From: Pedobacter cryoconitis
GTDB taxonomy: Bacteria > Bacteroidota > Bacteroidia > Sphingobacteriales > Sphingobacteriaceae
Assembly: GCF_014200595.1 (NCBI RefSeq)
Contig: NZ_JACHCG010000005.1
Coordinates: 248,001 to 312,000 of the forward strand
Reading direction: 5' to 3'
DNA length: 64,000 nucleotides
Part shown: piece by piece, positions 54,501 through 64,000 of the stretch
Layout: each line of letters begins with the position of its first letter
How positions within the stretch are numbered: position 1 is the stretch's first letter
The notes under the pieces: generated by a model
What the model was told of the DNA's origin: nothing
Seen by the model: the letters and a program-made list of their open reading frames with translations, nothing else
Database searches by the model: none
Position numbers and translations under genes: made by a program

Positions 54501-54503
54501 TAA

Positions 54504-55313
54504 TTAGTTTAAAACAAGGTACAGATAGGCAAAAACAACAGGAGCCGCAATCAATAATCCGTCAAATCTGTCCAGTAAACCACCATGTCCTGGTAAAAGT
54601 GTACCCGAATCCTTCGCATTCAGACTTCTTTTAAGCATGGATTCTACCAGGTCTCCCAGTGTACCAAAACTTACAATTAAAACAGCCATCCCCGCCCAGA
54701 CAAGAAATGGTATTTCCTTAAAAAACAAAGAAATCACGAAAGAAACCAATACACTGGTCAGCATACCACCAAAGAAACCTTCCCAGGTCTTTTTAGGAGA
54801 ATGGCGCTCAAATAATTTATGATTTCCTAATTTTCTGCCAAATAAGTAAGCACCAGTATCACTAGCCCATAACAACAGCAAAAAAGCCAGTGGCAAATGA
54901 TAATTATGCGTTTTGAAATCCTGTATAAATGCTAAAGAATAGAAAAAGCAAAAAGGAACTGTTACATAAACAAAGCCCACAAAAGTATAGGCAATATTGC
55001 CAAATGGAATCTTATCCTTTTTATAGAGTTCACCCAGGAAAACTGCGGAAACCAATGGAATCAGCAATAATAAATATTTAGTATCAAATTGATATAAATG
55101 ATAACCGGCAGTGATTAAAAAGATGAATGCACTCACGACCAAACCAATATTGCGATGCGGCCTGATTCCGGATGTTTTAATCAGTTTATAAAACTCTGCA
55201 AGAGAAAAAACACTTAAAAACAAGTAAAAGAAAGTAAAAGTCCAGGCACCAAGAAATATAGAACCCAGCATTACAATAGTAAAAAAGAAGGCTGTTATTG
55301 CTCTGGTTTTCAT
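54504..55313 (-). CDS. cdsA: Phosphatidate cytidylyltransferase
   Basis: 269 residues with about seven membrane helices and the CDP-diglyceride synthase signature near the C-terminus (SMLKRSLNAKDSGTLLPGHG, then LLDRFDGLL). It makes CDP-diacylglycerol from phosphatidate and CTP, the branch point for membrane phospholipids. It overlaps the DUF2007 gene by four bases upstream and feeds the pathway that psd (18553-19212) completes. Confidence 0.95.
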   Translation of the reverse strand: MKTRAITAFFFTIVMLGSIFLGAWTFTFFYLFLSVFSLAEFYKLIKTSGIRPHRNIGLVVSAFIFLITAGYHLYQFDTKYLLLLIPLVSAVFLGELYKKDKIPFGNIAYTFVGFVYVTVPFCFFYSLAFIQDFKTHNYHLPLAFLLLLWASDTGAYLFGRKLGNHKLFERHSPKKTWEGFFGGMLTSVLVSFVISLFFKEIPFLVWAGMAVLIVSFGTLGDLVESMLKRSLNAKDSGTLLPGHGGLLDRFDGLLIAAPVVFAYLYLVLN

Positions 55314-55519
55314 TCTGTTTCTGTCGATTTTATATAAGTATCCGCAGCATCAAAATCCTTTTGATTCACCAATACTTCAATCACACCGAAAGTCTGGTAA
55401 GAAGAATCTTTTTTATTCATAATTACCGCAGCAATATCATTTTCTATTAATCCTTGTTTGATAATCTCCGCTGTCACAGGATTTTCTGTGGTATAAACCT
55501 TAACCCAATTGTTTTCCAT
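55310..55519 (-). CDS. DUF2007 small protein
   Basis: 69 residues with the family pattern WVKVYTTENPVTAEIIKQGL and VEVLVNQKDFDAADTYI-like end. DUF2007 (putative signal-transducing protein) has a small alpha/beta fold and no proven role. It overlaps both neighbours: cdsA downstream by four bases and the CPBP gene upstream by 20 bases. Confidence 0.85.
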   Translation of the reverse strand: MENNWVKVYTTENPVTAEIIKQGLIENDIAAVIMNKKDSSYQTFGVIEVLVNQKDFDAADTYIKSTETE

Positions 55520-56432
55520 TGCCCGATGTGGTTTTGTTTTTTAAATACTTAAATAAAAATATGCTCAAAATTAAGCTAATAACATATGCATACCATGGAA
55601 AATTTGAAGAATTATCTGCTTCAGTTAAAGGAATATTATGTTTTTGCAAATACCAGGCTACACTAACTGCATAAGCATTGTTTAAAAAGTGCGCCAGCAT
55701 CGCATACCATAAACTACCCGTCCACCAATAGATATAACCAAATGCTGCTCCTAAAAATAATCTTGGGAAAAATCCAAAAAACTGAAGATGTATTGCGCTA
55801 AAAATAAATGCAGAAATCCATATAGCGACATGCGGATTCTTAAACATTTTAGTAAATGACCGTTGAATCCCTCCTCTGAACATCAGTTCTTCTCCTATAG
55901 CCGGTAACAATGCAATCACCAGAATATTGATCAGAAAGTCAGAAACATTTTTAGTTTTTAATAATAAAATTGTCATTTTCATTGCTTCATCCTCTTTATT
56001 CCTCATCCAGTTTTCAAGTGGTTTTAGAAATTCCGGCAGCACCATTTTTTGATTAACCAATCCAATCCATTCCATTAAAGGCATAGAACAAAGCATAATC
56101 AAAAAGACTAAAAGAACAAGAGAGGCCGTTGGTTTTTTAAAATTGTAAAAATTACTGATTTTAATTTTTTCCGTCCAGGCCAGCATTAAAGGCGGTAAAA
56201 TGAACATACAACCCGTTGTTAATACCTGCGAAATTTTAAGGACAGCTGTAGAACTGGCATCTCCGCTCATTAAAACAGCAGCATTACTTAGACCATCGGT
56301 CCCGTAAACACCCACTACTATAGCTAAACTCAGCACAGAGCCTATAACCAAGCCTGATATCGTATAACACAGAATCATAAGTAGCTGTATATAAGCATCC
56401 TTTTCTTCCGCCTCTTTGTAAATGAAATTCAT
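55500..56432 (-). CDS. CPBP family intramembrane metalloprotease
   Basis: 310 residues from the ATG at 56430-56432. A longer in-frame opening reaches 56540, but that would run into the divergent dusB gene, so I reject it. About eight membrane helices with the CPBP motifs GEELMFRGG (Glu181-Glu182, Arg186), FSAIHLQFFG (His215) and HFLNNAY (His248, Asn251). Members include CAAX-processing and bacteriocin-immunity types; the role here is unknown. It precedes DUF2007 and cdsA. Confidence 0.88.
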   Translation of the reverse strand: MNFIYKEAEEKDAYIQLLMILCYTISGLVIGSVLSLAIVVGVYGTDGLSNAAVLMSGDASSTAVLKISQVLTTGCMFILPPLMLAWTEKIKISNFYNFKKPTASLVLLVFLIMLCSMPLMEWIGLVNQKMVLPEFLKPLENWMRNKEDEAMKMTILLLKTKNVSDFLINILVIALLPAIGEELMFRGGIQRSFTKMFKNPHVAIWISAFIFSAIHLQFFGFFPRLFLGAAFGYIYWWTGSLWYAMLAHFLNNAYAVSVAWYLQKHNIPLTEADNSSNFPWYAYVISLILSIFLFKYLKNKTTSGNGKQLG

Positions 56433-56448
56433 TATTGGGAATAGTTTG

Positions 56449-56456
56449 TACCTTTG
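56449..56456 (+). promoter_or_regulatory. -7 box for dusB
   Basis: TACCTTTG, an exact TAnnTTTG, 30 bases before the dusB ATG. A -33 element at the usual spacing is weak. Confidence 0.45.
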
Positions 56457-56485
56457 TCTTTTAATTTTGGATTGAAGATAGAAAA

Positions 56486-57493
56486 ATGTCTGTAAAGATA
56501 GGAAATATTGACTTGGGAGAGTTCCCATTATTGCTGGCACCGATGGAAGATGTAAGCGATCCGCCTTTCCGTTTTGTATGTAAACAAAGCGGTGTGGATA
56601 TGATGTACACAGAATTCATTTCTTCTGAAGGGCTGATACGTGATGCAGCTAAAAGCAGGCAGAAACTTGATATTTTTGAGTACGAAAGACCCATTGGTAT
56701 TCAGATTTTCGGAAGTGAGATATCGACCATGCAGGAAGCAACTGAAATTGCTACCCTGGCTAAACCAGACCTGATTGATATCAACTATGGCTGTCCAGTT
56801 AAGCAGGTGGCTTGTAAAGGTGCGGGATCTGCGCTTTTACAGGATATAGATAAGATGGTAAAAATGACTGAAGCTGTAGTCAAAGCCACTCATTTGCCCG
56901 TTACCGTTAAAACCCGCTTAGGCTGGGATGATAACACGAAAAACGTAGATGAAGTAGCCGAAAGATTGCAGGATATCGGTATTCAGGCACTGACTATTCA
57001 CGGAAGAACAAGATCGCAAATGTATAAAGGCGAAGCTGACTGGCGGATGATCAGGGATATCAAAAGAAATCCAAGGATCAAAATTCCGGTTTTCGGTAAC
57101 GGTGATGTAGACAGTCCTCAAAAAGCACTCGATTGGCGCAGAGAATTTGAAGTAGACGGAATCATGATCGGCAGAGCTGCAATTGGTTACCCGTGGATTT
57201 TCAGAGAAATTGCCCACTTCTTCAAAACCGGGGAAAAACTTGCAGGCCCTACTGTTGCAGAAAGAGTTTCCGTTTGCAGGACCCATTTAGATAAATCTAT
57301 TGCCTGGAAAGGCCCAAAAGTAGGTATTTTTGAAATGAGACGTCACTATGCTAATTATTTCAAGGGTTTGCCTGACTTTAAGAACTATAGAATGTTATTG
57401 GTCAAAGAAGACAACATTGAAATAATTCATGCTATTTTAGACGAAGTGGCAGATACATATCATCACCTGCTCCTGGAAGGAGAAATGGCTTGA
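56486..57493 (+). CDS. dusB: tRNA-dihydrouridine synthase
   Basis: 335 residues with the FMN-binding TIM barrel: PLLLAPMEDVSDPPFR, the active-site segment INYGCPVKQVACKGAGSALL (Cys103), VKTRLGWD and HGRTRSQMYKG, GNGDV, MIGRAAIG. It reduces uridine to dihydrouridine in tRNA. Divergent from the CPBP gene; apaG follows after 44 bases. Confidence 0.93.
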   Translation: MSVKIGNIDLGEFPLLLAPMEDVSDPPFRFVCKQSGVDMMYTEFISSEGLIRDAAKSRQKLDIFEYERPIGIQIFGSEISTMQEATEIATLAKPDLIDINYGCPVKQVACKGAGSALLQDIDKMVKMTEAVVKATHLPVTVKTRLGWDDNTKNVDEVAERLQDIGIQALTIHGRTRSQMYKGEADWRMIRDIKRNPRIKIPVFGNGDVDSPQKALDWRREFEVDGIMIGRAAIGYPWIFREIAHFFKTGEKLAGPTVAERVSVCRTHLDKSIAWKGPKVGIFEMRRHYANYFKGLPDFKNYRMLLVKEDNIEIIHAILDEVADTYHHLLLEGEMA

Positions 57494-57537
57494 TTTTTGA
57501 AAAACACTTAATAAATTAGATTAGAATTTAGATTATA

Positions 57538-57924
57538 ATGGTCACAGCGATTACACAAGGCGTTAAGATTTCGGTAGATACGGTGTATCAGGAAGAATAT
57601 TCCAATCCTGAGAAAGAACATTTTATGTTTGCTTACCAGATTTCTGTAGAAAATCTGTCAGATTATTCAATACAATTAATGCGCCGTCAATGGTTCATCT
57701 TTGATTCCAACGGCACACAAAGAGAAGTAGAGGGAGAAGGTGTTGTTGGCATTCAGCCAGTGATAGAACCAGGAGAAAGTTATTCTTACGTTTCCGGATG
57801 CAATCTGACCACTGATATGGGATCAATGTCAGGAAATTACCTGATGCACCGCACCGCAGATGAAAGTGATTTCACAGTTGATATTCCTGAATTTCAATTG
57901 ATTGTACCTTACCGTTTGAATTAA
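57538..57924 (+). CDS. apaG: ApaG domain protein
   Basis: 128 residues, one ApaG fold (fibronectin-like), with the conserved FAYQISVENLS and REVEGEGVVG and GESYSYVSGC and GSMSGNY. Named after a gene linked to cobalt/magnesium resistance in Salmonella; the molecular role is unclear. It overlaps the convergent peptidase gene by four bases. Confidence 0.93.
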   Translation: MVTAITQGVKISVDTVYQEEYSNPEKEHFMFAYQISVENLSDYSIQLMRRQWFIFDSNGTQREVEGEGVVGIQPVIEPGESYSYVSGCNLTTDMGSMSGNYLMHRTADESDFTVDIPEFQLIVPYRLN

Positions 57925-58616
57925 TTTTTATTTCTTCCAAATAACATGGAAGCATAATATAATAAATTGGACAATGCACCAAGGGCAGCTACCACATAGG
58001 TCATTGCTGCCCACCATAAAGCATCCTTAGCCTGCGCATTTTCCTCGTAGCTATGCATCACTACCTGGTTGTTTTTAAGCCATATTAAAGCTCTTTTACT
58101 CGCATCGAATTCAACAGGCAGGGTGATAAAACTGAAGATTGTAATCAGCACCAAACCAGCTACCCCCATTCCCAGTACAAAAGGATTACCTGTAAAACCA
58201 ATCAGCAAAATGCCTATAATCAGCACCCATTGTAAAAGATTAGAAGATATACTGACTACAGGAACCATATTTGTCCTGAATTGAAGCCAATAATAGGATT
58301 TAGCATGTTGAACAGCATGCCCGCATTCATGAGCTGCTACAGCTGCGGCGGCCACACTTCTTCCATAATAAACATCTGTACTTAAATTAACGGTCTTGTC
58401 TGCCGGATTATAATGATCCGTTAACTGTCCGTCTGCATTCATTACCCGTACATCATATATCCCATTGTCATGCAGCATTTTTTCTGCAATTTCATGTCCT
58501 GAAAATCCAGAATTCAACTGCATTTCTGCATATCTGGCAAATTTATGCCTGAACTTCCATTGCACAAAAATGCTCAGCATCAACATCGGAATTATAAAAA
58601 ACAAATAGGTCGCCAT
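57921..58616 (-). CDS. YugP-type membrane zinc metallopeptidase
   Basis: 231 residues: one N-terminal membrane helix, a soluble loop with the zinc motif HECGH (96-100, VAAHECGHAVQHAKSY), and three further helices. This matches the neutral zinc metallopeptidase 2 (YugP) family. It probably acts at the inner membrane; substrate unknown. Confidence 0.88.
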   Translation of the reverse strand: MATYLFFIIPMLMLSIFVQWKFRHKFARYAEMQLNSGFSGHEIAEKMLHDNGIYDVRVMNADGQLTDHYNPADKTVNLSTDVYYGRSVAAAAVAAHECGHAVQHAKSYYWLQFRTNMVPVVSISSNLLQWVLIIGILLIGFTGNPFVLGMGVAGLVLITIFSFITLPVEFDASKRALIWLKNNQVVMHSYEENAQAKDALWWAAMTYVVAALGALSNLLYYASMLFGRNKN

Positions 58617-58934
58617 CTCTTGATATCACATTTTATTCAATGTCGTAAATCAAAAATTGTTCCCATAATCTTGAATTTCAATAATATTTCAATAAAACAG
58701 CTATTCTTTGGTTAAAAGGCTTTATTAGAATTAAAAAACACTCTTATTAATTAATTTATTACTTGAGTATTAATAAAATACCCTTCTCGTTCTTTCAAAA
58801 AATCACTATATTTTCAATAAAATAATTTTATGTCTCTTTAAAACTTCATAAATACTACTATTAACAAGTATATAAATACTAAAATAGTTGTTAAAATCGT
58901 TTATAATATAGATTTTTGATAAAAAAATTAGCAA
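58617..58934. other. AT-rich gap between the YugP-type and rmuC genes
   Basis: 318 bases of very AT-rich sequence between divergent genes. I see no gene, clear hairpin or consensus promoter; it presumably carries the promoters of both genes. Confidence 0.5.
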
Positions 58935-60263
58935 ATGAATATCCTGATTATAGTACTTCTTGTCATAGTGATCATCTTCCTTTTTTTCATTTTATTAAAA
59001 AAGCCAGGTGCAGTTGATAATCAGACCGACCTGTTATGTTTAAAAGAAGCAGAACATGAAAAGATTTTAGGCTATTACAGAGAAGAAAAACAACGTCTGG
59101 AAGATGAACTTATTGATTTACGGACAGGATTTATGGATGAAAGAAGCCGTGCCGTCAAAGCAGAAGAGATGCTTAAAGCCCAGGTAGACAAACAAACAGA
59201 ACAGGAAAAATATATAGCAGAGCTACAGCAAAAATTCAAAATGGAATTTGAGCATATCGCAAATCAGATACTCGAAGAAAAGACTTCAAAATTCACGGCA
59301 AACAATAAAGCCAACATGGATCTTATTTTAAGCCCGCTAAAGGAGAATATTAAAGCATTCGAGGAAAAGGTCGACCGGGTGTACAAAGCGGAGTCAGACG
59401 AGCGCAATATACTCAAAGGCGTCATTTCACAGCTGATGGACCAGAGCAGACAAATACAAGAGGATGCAAATAACCTGACCAAAGCACTGAAAGGCGATAA
59501 CAAAAAACAAGGTAACTGGGGAGAAGTCATCCTGGAACGTGTACTGGAACGCTCAGGGCTTGTTAAAGATCAGGAATACCGCATACAATCGAGTTTTAGT
59601 ACGGCAACGGGCAACAGGGTCCAACCCGATGTAATTATTGATCTGCCAGAAGATAAACACATCGTAGTCGATTCTAAAGTGTCGCTGATTGCTTACGAAA
59701 AATACGTTACTGCCGAAACAGAAGAAGAAAGAGAAATATTTGTCAAACAGCATTTGCTTTCTTTAAAAAACCATATTCAGGATTTGTCCGGTAAAAATTA
59801 TCAGGCACTTTACCAGATTAATTCTCCTGATTTTGTACTGCTTTTCATCCCTATAGAATCTTCATTTGGTATTGCAGTTCAAAAAGATGCGGAACTTTTC
59901 AACTATGCCTGGGAAAGAAAAGTAGTTATAGTGAGCCCTTCGACTTTACTGGCTACCCTGCGTACCATTTCAAGCATCTGGAAACAAGAAAGACAAAATA
60001 GAAATGTACTGGAAATAGCGCGTTTAAGCGGCAGTATGTATGATAAATTTGTGGGTTTTGTAACTGATATGGAGAGTATAGGAAGAAATATAAGACAGAG
60101 CCAGGATGCTTATGACAAAGCGATGGGTAAACTGTCAGCCGGAACAGGGAACCTGGCTAATACAGCTGATAAAATAAAAAAGCTGGGTGCAAAAACTACG
60201 AAACAAATTGATCGTAAATTTTTAGACCCAGCTTTAATTGAGGATGAAAATCCTATAATTTAA
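58935..60263 (+). CDS. rmuC: RmuC-family DNA recombination protein
   Basis: 442 residues: an N-terminal membrane helix (2-22), a coiled coil (about 35-110) and the RmuC domain with GNWGEVILERVLERSGL, RVQPDVIIDLPEDKHIVVDS and FVLLFIPIESSF. The domain resembles a nuclease core; RmuC limits inversions at short inverted repeats in E. coli. Its end overlaps thiL tail to tail by 11 bases. Confidence 0.93.
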   Translation: MNILIIVLLVIVIIFLFFILLKKPGAVDNQTDLLCLKEAEHEKILGYYREEKQRLEDELIDLRTGFMDERSRAVKAEEMLKAQVDKQTEQEKYIAELQQKFKMEFEHIANQILEEKTSKFTANNKANMDLILSPLKENIKAFEEKVDRVYKAESDERNILKGVISQLMDQSRQIQEDANNLTKALKGDNKKQGNWGEVILERVLERSGLVKDQEYRIQSSFSTATGNRVQPDVIIDLPEDKHIVVDSKVSLIAYEKYVTAETEEEREIFVKQHLLSLKNHIQDLSGKNYQALYQINSPDFVLLFIPIESSFGIAVQKDAELFNYAWERKVVIVSPSTLLATLRTISSIWKQERQNRNVLEIARLSGSMYDKFVGFVTDMESIGRNIRQSQDAYDKAMGKLSAGTGNLANTADKIKKLGAKTTKQIDRKFLDPALIEDENPII

Positions 60264-61293
60264 ACGCGTTCCAGCCCTGTGCTTTCAATTCATGAACCAC
60301 ACTTGATTTAGAAATCATTTTACAGCCTGAAGCTTTATCCGTGATATGACCGATTACAGTGATATCCACATCATGCTTTAATTTGGTATAATCCTCTTGT
60401 TTGATCGTAAATAACAATTCATAATCTTCACCGCCATTTAACGCACAAACAGTTGGATCAAGTCCAAGTTCTCTTGCAGTTTCATAAGTCATCGGATCAA
60501 TTGGAAATTTATCTTCATACAAAGTACATCCTTTTTCAGATTGCTTGCAGATATGCATAATATCAGAAGCCAGGCCATCCGAAATATCAATCATTGCAGT
60601 AGGAACAATTTTCATCTGAGCCAGCAGATCCACGATATCTCTTCTTCCTTCAGGCTTCAATTGCCTTTCAATAATATAGTCCTTTCCTTCCAGATCAGGT
60701 TGAATATTAGGGTTTTCAAGGAAAATCTGTTTTTCTCTTTCTAAAATCTGAAGCCCAACATAAGCACCACCCAAATCGCCCGAAACACAGATTAAATCGC
60801 CATCATTAGCGCCATTTCTGTAGCAAATATCTTCTTTGGCAGCATAACCAATACTTGTTACACTCAACACTAATCCTTGCTTGCTGGAAGAAGTATCCCC
60901 ACCAATTAAATCAATGTTGAACTTATTACAAGCCAGCTCTATCCCTTTGTAAATTTCTTCTACAGCTTCCAGCGGAAACTTGCTCGAAACCCCAATAGAA
61001 ACAGTAATCTGAGTCGCCACTCCGTTCATTGCATAGATATCGCTTAAATTTACCTGAACAGCTTTATATCCCAGGTGCATCAAGGGTACATAAGCCAGGT
61101 CAAAATGAATTCCTTCCAACAATAAATCCGTAGAAATTAAGATTTCTTTATCGCCAGAATGCAATACCGCAGCGTCATCACCAATCCCTTTGACACTACT
61201 CTCATGTCTTATTTTAAAATTATTTGTCAGGTGTTCAATTAAGCCAAATTCACCTAATTCACCTAATTCTGTACGTTCTTTATTCTCAAACAT
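60253..61293 (-). CDS. thiL: Thiamine-phosphate kinase
   Basis: 346 residues with the AIR synthase-like fold: VKGIGDDAAVL, ISTDLLLEGIHFD, LIGGDTSSSKQGLVLS and GGEDYELLF. It makes thiamine diphosphate from thiamine phosphate with ATP. No TPP riboswitch is seen upstream. Confidence 0.95.
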   Translation of the reverse strand: MFENKERTELGELGEFGLIEHLTNNFKIRHESSVKGIGDDAAVLHSGDKEILISTDLLLEGIHFDLAYVPLMHLGYKAVQVNLSDIYAMNGVATQITVSIGVSSKFPLEAVEEIYKGIELACNKFNIDLIGGDTSSSKQGLVLSVTSIGYAAKEDICYRNGANDGDLICVSGDLGGAYVGLQILEREKQIFLENPNIQPDLEGKDYIIERQLKPEGRRDIVDLLAQMKIVPTAMIDISDGLASDIMHICKQSEKGCTLYEDKFPIDPMTYETARELGLDPTVCALNGGEDYELLFTIKQEDYTKLKHDVDITVIGHITDKASGCKMISKSSVVHELKAQGWNAFKL

Positions 61294-61402
61294 ATTTTTT
61301 TTATAAATATTAACCGCCAGAATTTTCCGTCGGTTTTACCCCTGTTTTTTAAGCTTTTAAACTTATTAACAGTTGTTAGGAAAGTTTAAAAACTAACAAT
61401 TC

Positions 61403-62401
61403 CTATAAGCCAAGACTTGCTGATATTTCCAGCATTCTCTCAATTGGTTTTCTAGCCTCTCTGATAATATGCTCAGGTACAGTAACTTCTGGAGATCCAT
61501 TTTTTAAACACAGATACAATTTTTCCAAAGTATTTCTTTTCATATACGGGCAATCATTACATGCACAATTATTATTCGGCGGCGCCGGAATAAAAGTTTT
61601 TGTCGGATTTGCCTTTTCCATCTGGTGAATTATACCACTTTCTGTCGCTACAATAAATTCTTTCGCCTCACTTTTGATCGAATAATTTAACAATCCTGTC
61701 GTAGAACCAATATAATCTGCCATCTGCAATACAGCTTCCTCACATTCCGGATGCGCAATAAATTTTGCATTCGGATGGCGCTCTTTCAGCCTGGTTATTT
61801 TCTCTCTGGAAAATATTTCATGAACCATACAGGCACCATTCCACAAAACCAGGTCCCTGCCAGTTTTTTTCGCCACCCAGGCACCCAGATTTTTATCCGG
61901 ACCAAAAATAATCTTCTGCTCTTTTGGCAGGCTTTCTACAATTTGAACTGCGTTGGTTGAGGTACAGACGATATCACTCATCGCTTTTAGCTCTGCCGTA
62001 CAATTTACGTAGGTAATAACCAGGTGATCCGGATATTTCTCTTTAAACTTTTTAAACAAATGTGGAGGACAACTATCTGCTAATGAGCATCCTGCCTTTA
62101 AGTCAGGTAATAAAACCTTTTTTTCCGGAGATAGAATTTTAGCCGTTTCTGCCATAAAATGCACTCCTGCAAAAACAATCACATCTGCCTCTGTTCTGGC
62201 TGCTTCCTGAGAAAGCCCTAAACTGTCCCCAATATAGTCCGCAACATCCTGTATATCAGGTTCTTGGTAGTAGTGTGCCAGGATTATCGCATTTTTCTCT
62301 TTTTTTAGTTTTTCAATTTCCGCAAAAAGATCAAGTGTTGGGTCGATACTTTCTTCTACAAATCCTCTTCTGTTCAATTCTTCTAAGGTATCCATTTTCA
62401 A
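61403..62401 (-). CDS. nadA: Quinolinate synthase A
   Basis: 332 residues with the three cluster cysteines of NadA: Cys105 (AGCSLADSC), Cys191 (NGACMVH) and Cys284 in the CACNDCPYM motif. It makes quinolinate from iminoaspartate and dihydroxyacetone phosphate with a [4Fe-4S] cluster. It diverges from nadB, which makes its substrate, so the two share a control region. Confidence 0.97.
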   Translation of the reverse strand: MKMDTLEELNRRGFVEESIDPTLDLFAEIEKLKKEKNAIILAHYYQEPDIQDVADYIGDSLGLSQEAARTEADVIVFAGVHFMAETAKILSPEKKVLLPDLKAGCSLADSCPPHLFKKFKEKYPDHLVITYVNCTAELKAMSDIVCTSTNAVQIVESLPKEQKIIFGPDKNLGAWVAKKTGRDLVLWNGACMVHEIFSREKITRLKERHPNAKFIAHPECEEAVLQMADYIGSTTGLLNYSIKSEAKEFIVATESGIIHQMEKANPTKTFIPAPPNNNCACNDCPYMKRNTLEKLYLCLKNGSPEVTVPEHIIREARKPIERMLEISASLGL

Positions 62402-62793
62402 CGTTTCAATAATTAATAATTATTTAATATAAATAGATTTCTATTGTTTATTAGTGTGTTAGTAATGTTTGTAACTCTGAGCTTTTTATTCGTTTTTATA
62501 ACTTGTTCTATACTTATCAACAAATAAATCACTTTTTTTTTCAAAAAATGCGCTGATTAACAATTAGATATTTTTAAGATTAAAAACTTATCCATACTCA
62601 GATGTTTATTAGTTACTTGGTAGTAAAAAGTTAATAACTCATGCAAAGTTGCTGAAAAATAACTTAAAATATTGTGTCTAATTCTCATTTTACCTTAGCT
62701 TTAAACATTCTTAAATAGTTACTCTATTTATTTAGACAAGTAATCAACATATTTCTAACGTTGTTAACAACAAGGCGGATTTAGCACAATTCA
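62402..62793. promoter_or_regulatory. Divergent nadA/nadB control region
   Basis: 392 bases of AT-rich sequence. The clearest element is the 12-base palindrome GTTGTTAACAAC (62760-62771), 22 bases before the nadB ATG, a possible operator. No gene and no consensus TAnnTTTG box is seen. Confidence 0.4.
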
Positions 62794-64000
62794 ATGAAGA
62801 ATACAGACTTTTTAGTAATAGGATCGGGGATTGCGGGCTTGAGCTTCGCTTTAAAGGCCGCTAAACATGGTAAAGTTTTAATTATTACAAAATCAAATGA
62901 AGATGAATCCAATACAAAATATGCCCAGGGTGGCGTAGCTGTAGTTGTGGATAAAGATGATTCTTTTGAAAAACATATTCACGATACTTTAATTGCCGGT
63001 GATGGACTTTGCGATCCGGCAATTGTGGAAATCGTGGTGAAAGAAGGGCCTCAGCGTATCCAGGAGATCATAGATTACGGAATTAAATTTGACAAGGACC
63101 CCGCAGGTGTCTATGATCTTGCGAAGGAAGGGGGGCATTCAGAGCACCGTGTTTTACACTATAAAGACGTTACAGGGTACGAAATTGAGAGTGTTTTATT
63201 GAAGCAGATTCATGAGAATCCGAACATAGAGATATTAACACATTACTTTTGTTTGGAGTTAATTACCCAGCATCACCTCGGATTGTTTGTTGACAAGAGT
63301 ACTAAAGTTATTAACTGTTTTGGTGTATATGCCTTTAACACAGAGCTTAACGATGTGGAAAAGATACTAGCAAAGGTAACTGTGCTGGCTTCTGGAGGAG
63401 CTGGACATGTGTATTCCAGCACTACAAATCCTGTAATTGCAACAGGTGATGGAATGGCAATGGTTTACCGTGCAAAGGGAAAATTGAGGAATATGGAGTT
63501 CATTCAGTTTCATCCTACCGCATTATACAACCCCGGAGAGTATCCATCCTTCTTAATATCGGAAGCAGTGAGGGGCTTTGGAGGCGTTCTGAGGCGTAAG
63601 AATGGTGATGAATTTATGTATGAATATGACGAAAGAGGGTCATTGGCACCACGTGATATTGTAGCCAGGGCGATAGATTCTGAGATGAAAAAATCGGGTG
63701 AAGATTTCGTTTATCTGGACATCAGGCACCGCTCAAAGACTGACATTCTGACACACTTTCCAAATATTTATGCGAAGTGTTTATCTATAGGTATAGACAT
63801 GACTAAAGATTTAATTCCGGTTACTCCAGCTGCACATTATATGTGTGGTGGAATTTTAGTGGATGAATTCGGAAGATCTTCTATTCATAATTTATATGCT
63901 TGCGGAGAATGTTCTTCAACTGGATTACATGGAGCAAACCGGTTAGCTTCAAATTCTTTATTGGAAGCTCCTGTTTTTGCACACCGTATTTATCTGGATG
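62794..64000 (+). CDS. nadB: L-aspartate oxidase, N-terminal part (cut by the window edge)
   Basis: 402 codons are inside the window; the gene runs off the right edge (full length is about 530). The FAD-binding start [16 protein letters not shown], then [42 protein letters not shown] and [13 protein letters not shown] mark it as NadB of the succinate dehydrogenase flavoprotein family. It oxidises aspartate to iminoaspartate for NAD synthesis, the step before NadA. Confidence 0.97.
   Translation, partial: MKNTDFLVIGSGIAGLSFALKAAKHGKVLIITKSNEDESNTKYAQGGVAVVVDKDDSFEKHIHDTLIAGDGLCDPAIVEIVVKEGPQRIQEIIDYGIKFDKDPAGVYDLAKEGGHSEHRVLHYKDVTGYEIESVLLKQIHENPNIEILTHYFCLELITQHHLGLFVDKSTKVINCFGVYAFNTELNDVEKILAKVTVLASGGAGHVYSSTTNPVIATGDGMAMVYRAKGKLRNMEFIQFHPTALYNPGEYPSFLISEAVRGFGGVLRRKNGDEFMYEYDERGSLAPRDIVARAIDSEMKKSGEDFVYLDIRHRSKTDILTHFPNIYAKCLSIGIDMTKDLIPVTPAAHYMCGGILVDEFGRSSIHNLYACGECSSTGLHGANRLASNSLLEAPVFAHRIYLD

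Noticed and set aside
56433-56540. Longer N-terminus for the CPBP protease
   Set aside because: It would overlap the divergent dusB start and its promoter; the shorter form starts well at 56432.
1-64000. tRNA, rRNA, CRISPR arrays, phage genes and transposases
   Set aside because: I looked for cloverleaf-like segments, regularly spaced repeats and integrase or transposase motifs and saw none. The intergenic gaps are mostly too short for RNA genes.

Overview
The window reads as chromosomal DNA of a Bacteroidota bacterium, most likely of the Pedobacter/Sphingobacteriaceae type. The evidence is a type IX secretion C-terminal domain on the subtilase, several TonB-dependent receptors, a FecI-type sigma factor with an anti-sigma factor, -33/-7 promoters of the TTTG-N18-20-TAnnTTTG type, and typical Bacteroidota gene neighbourhoods (birA-rsfS-ftsH-LUD, rpsP-rimM-trmD-rplS, DUF2007-cdsA). 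I saw no rRNA, tRNA, CRISPR array, prophage or intact insertion sequence. The left edge cuts an M57-like lipoprotein gene and the right edge cuts nadB.

Layout. 1-7.4 kb: two tandem HExxH lipoprotein metallopeptidases, a T9SS subtilase, a TlpA-type thioredoxin and an S9 peptidase. 7.4-19.2 kb: htpG, a DUF2157-type membrane pair, an M16 peptidase, def, a NifU/Mrp iron-sulfur pair, a GT51 transglycosylase fused to an AsmA-like region, hpt and psd. 19.2-19.9 kb: a 0.7 kb stretch without genes that holds nested inverted repeats and possible coding fossils. 19.9-32.9 kb: rplS, a small HTH-like gene, trmD, rimM, rpsP, pfkA, a DsbD system split over two genes, birA, rsfS, ftsH, a LUD protein, a FabH-like enzyme and a TPR protein. 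33.0-33.8 kb: a DUF164 zinc-ribbon protein.

34.0-44.1 kb is the most interesting block. An ECF sigma factor, a short anti-sigma factor, a DUF4374 lipoprotein, a TonB receptor, a second DUF4374 lipoprotein, a PepSY membrane protein and a second outer-membrane barrel all lie on the minus strand. The order receptor, DUF4374, PepSY matches the xenosiderophore utilisation system XusA-XusB-XusC of Bacteroides. Here it has its own sigma/anti-sigma pair and a duplicated DUF4374 gene. A shared TAGGGG-N11-TT(G/A)TGATAAT motif sits before the anti-sigma gene and before the receptor, which suggests a sigma-controlled regulon within the locus.

44.2-48.3 kb carries a phospholipase C and a GH20 hexosaminidase. 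48.4-64 kb is mostly housekeeping: Nif3 (DUF34), TM2, DUF2752, mfd, DUF3820, a lipoprotein, cdsA, DUF2007, a CPBP protease, dusB, apaG, a YugP-type peptidase, rmuC, thiL, nadA and nadB. The DUF34 and DUF164 genes are often neighbours elsewhere but lie about 14.6 kb apart here, with the iron-uptake and hydrolase block between them. That fits insertion of an accessory region.
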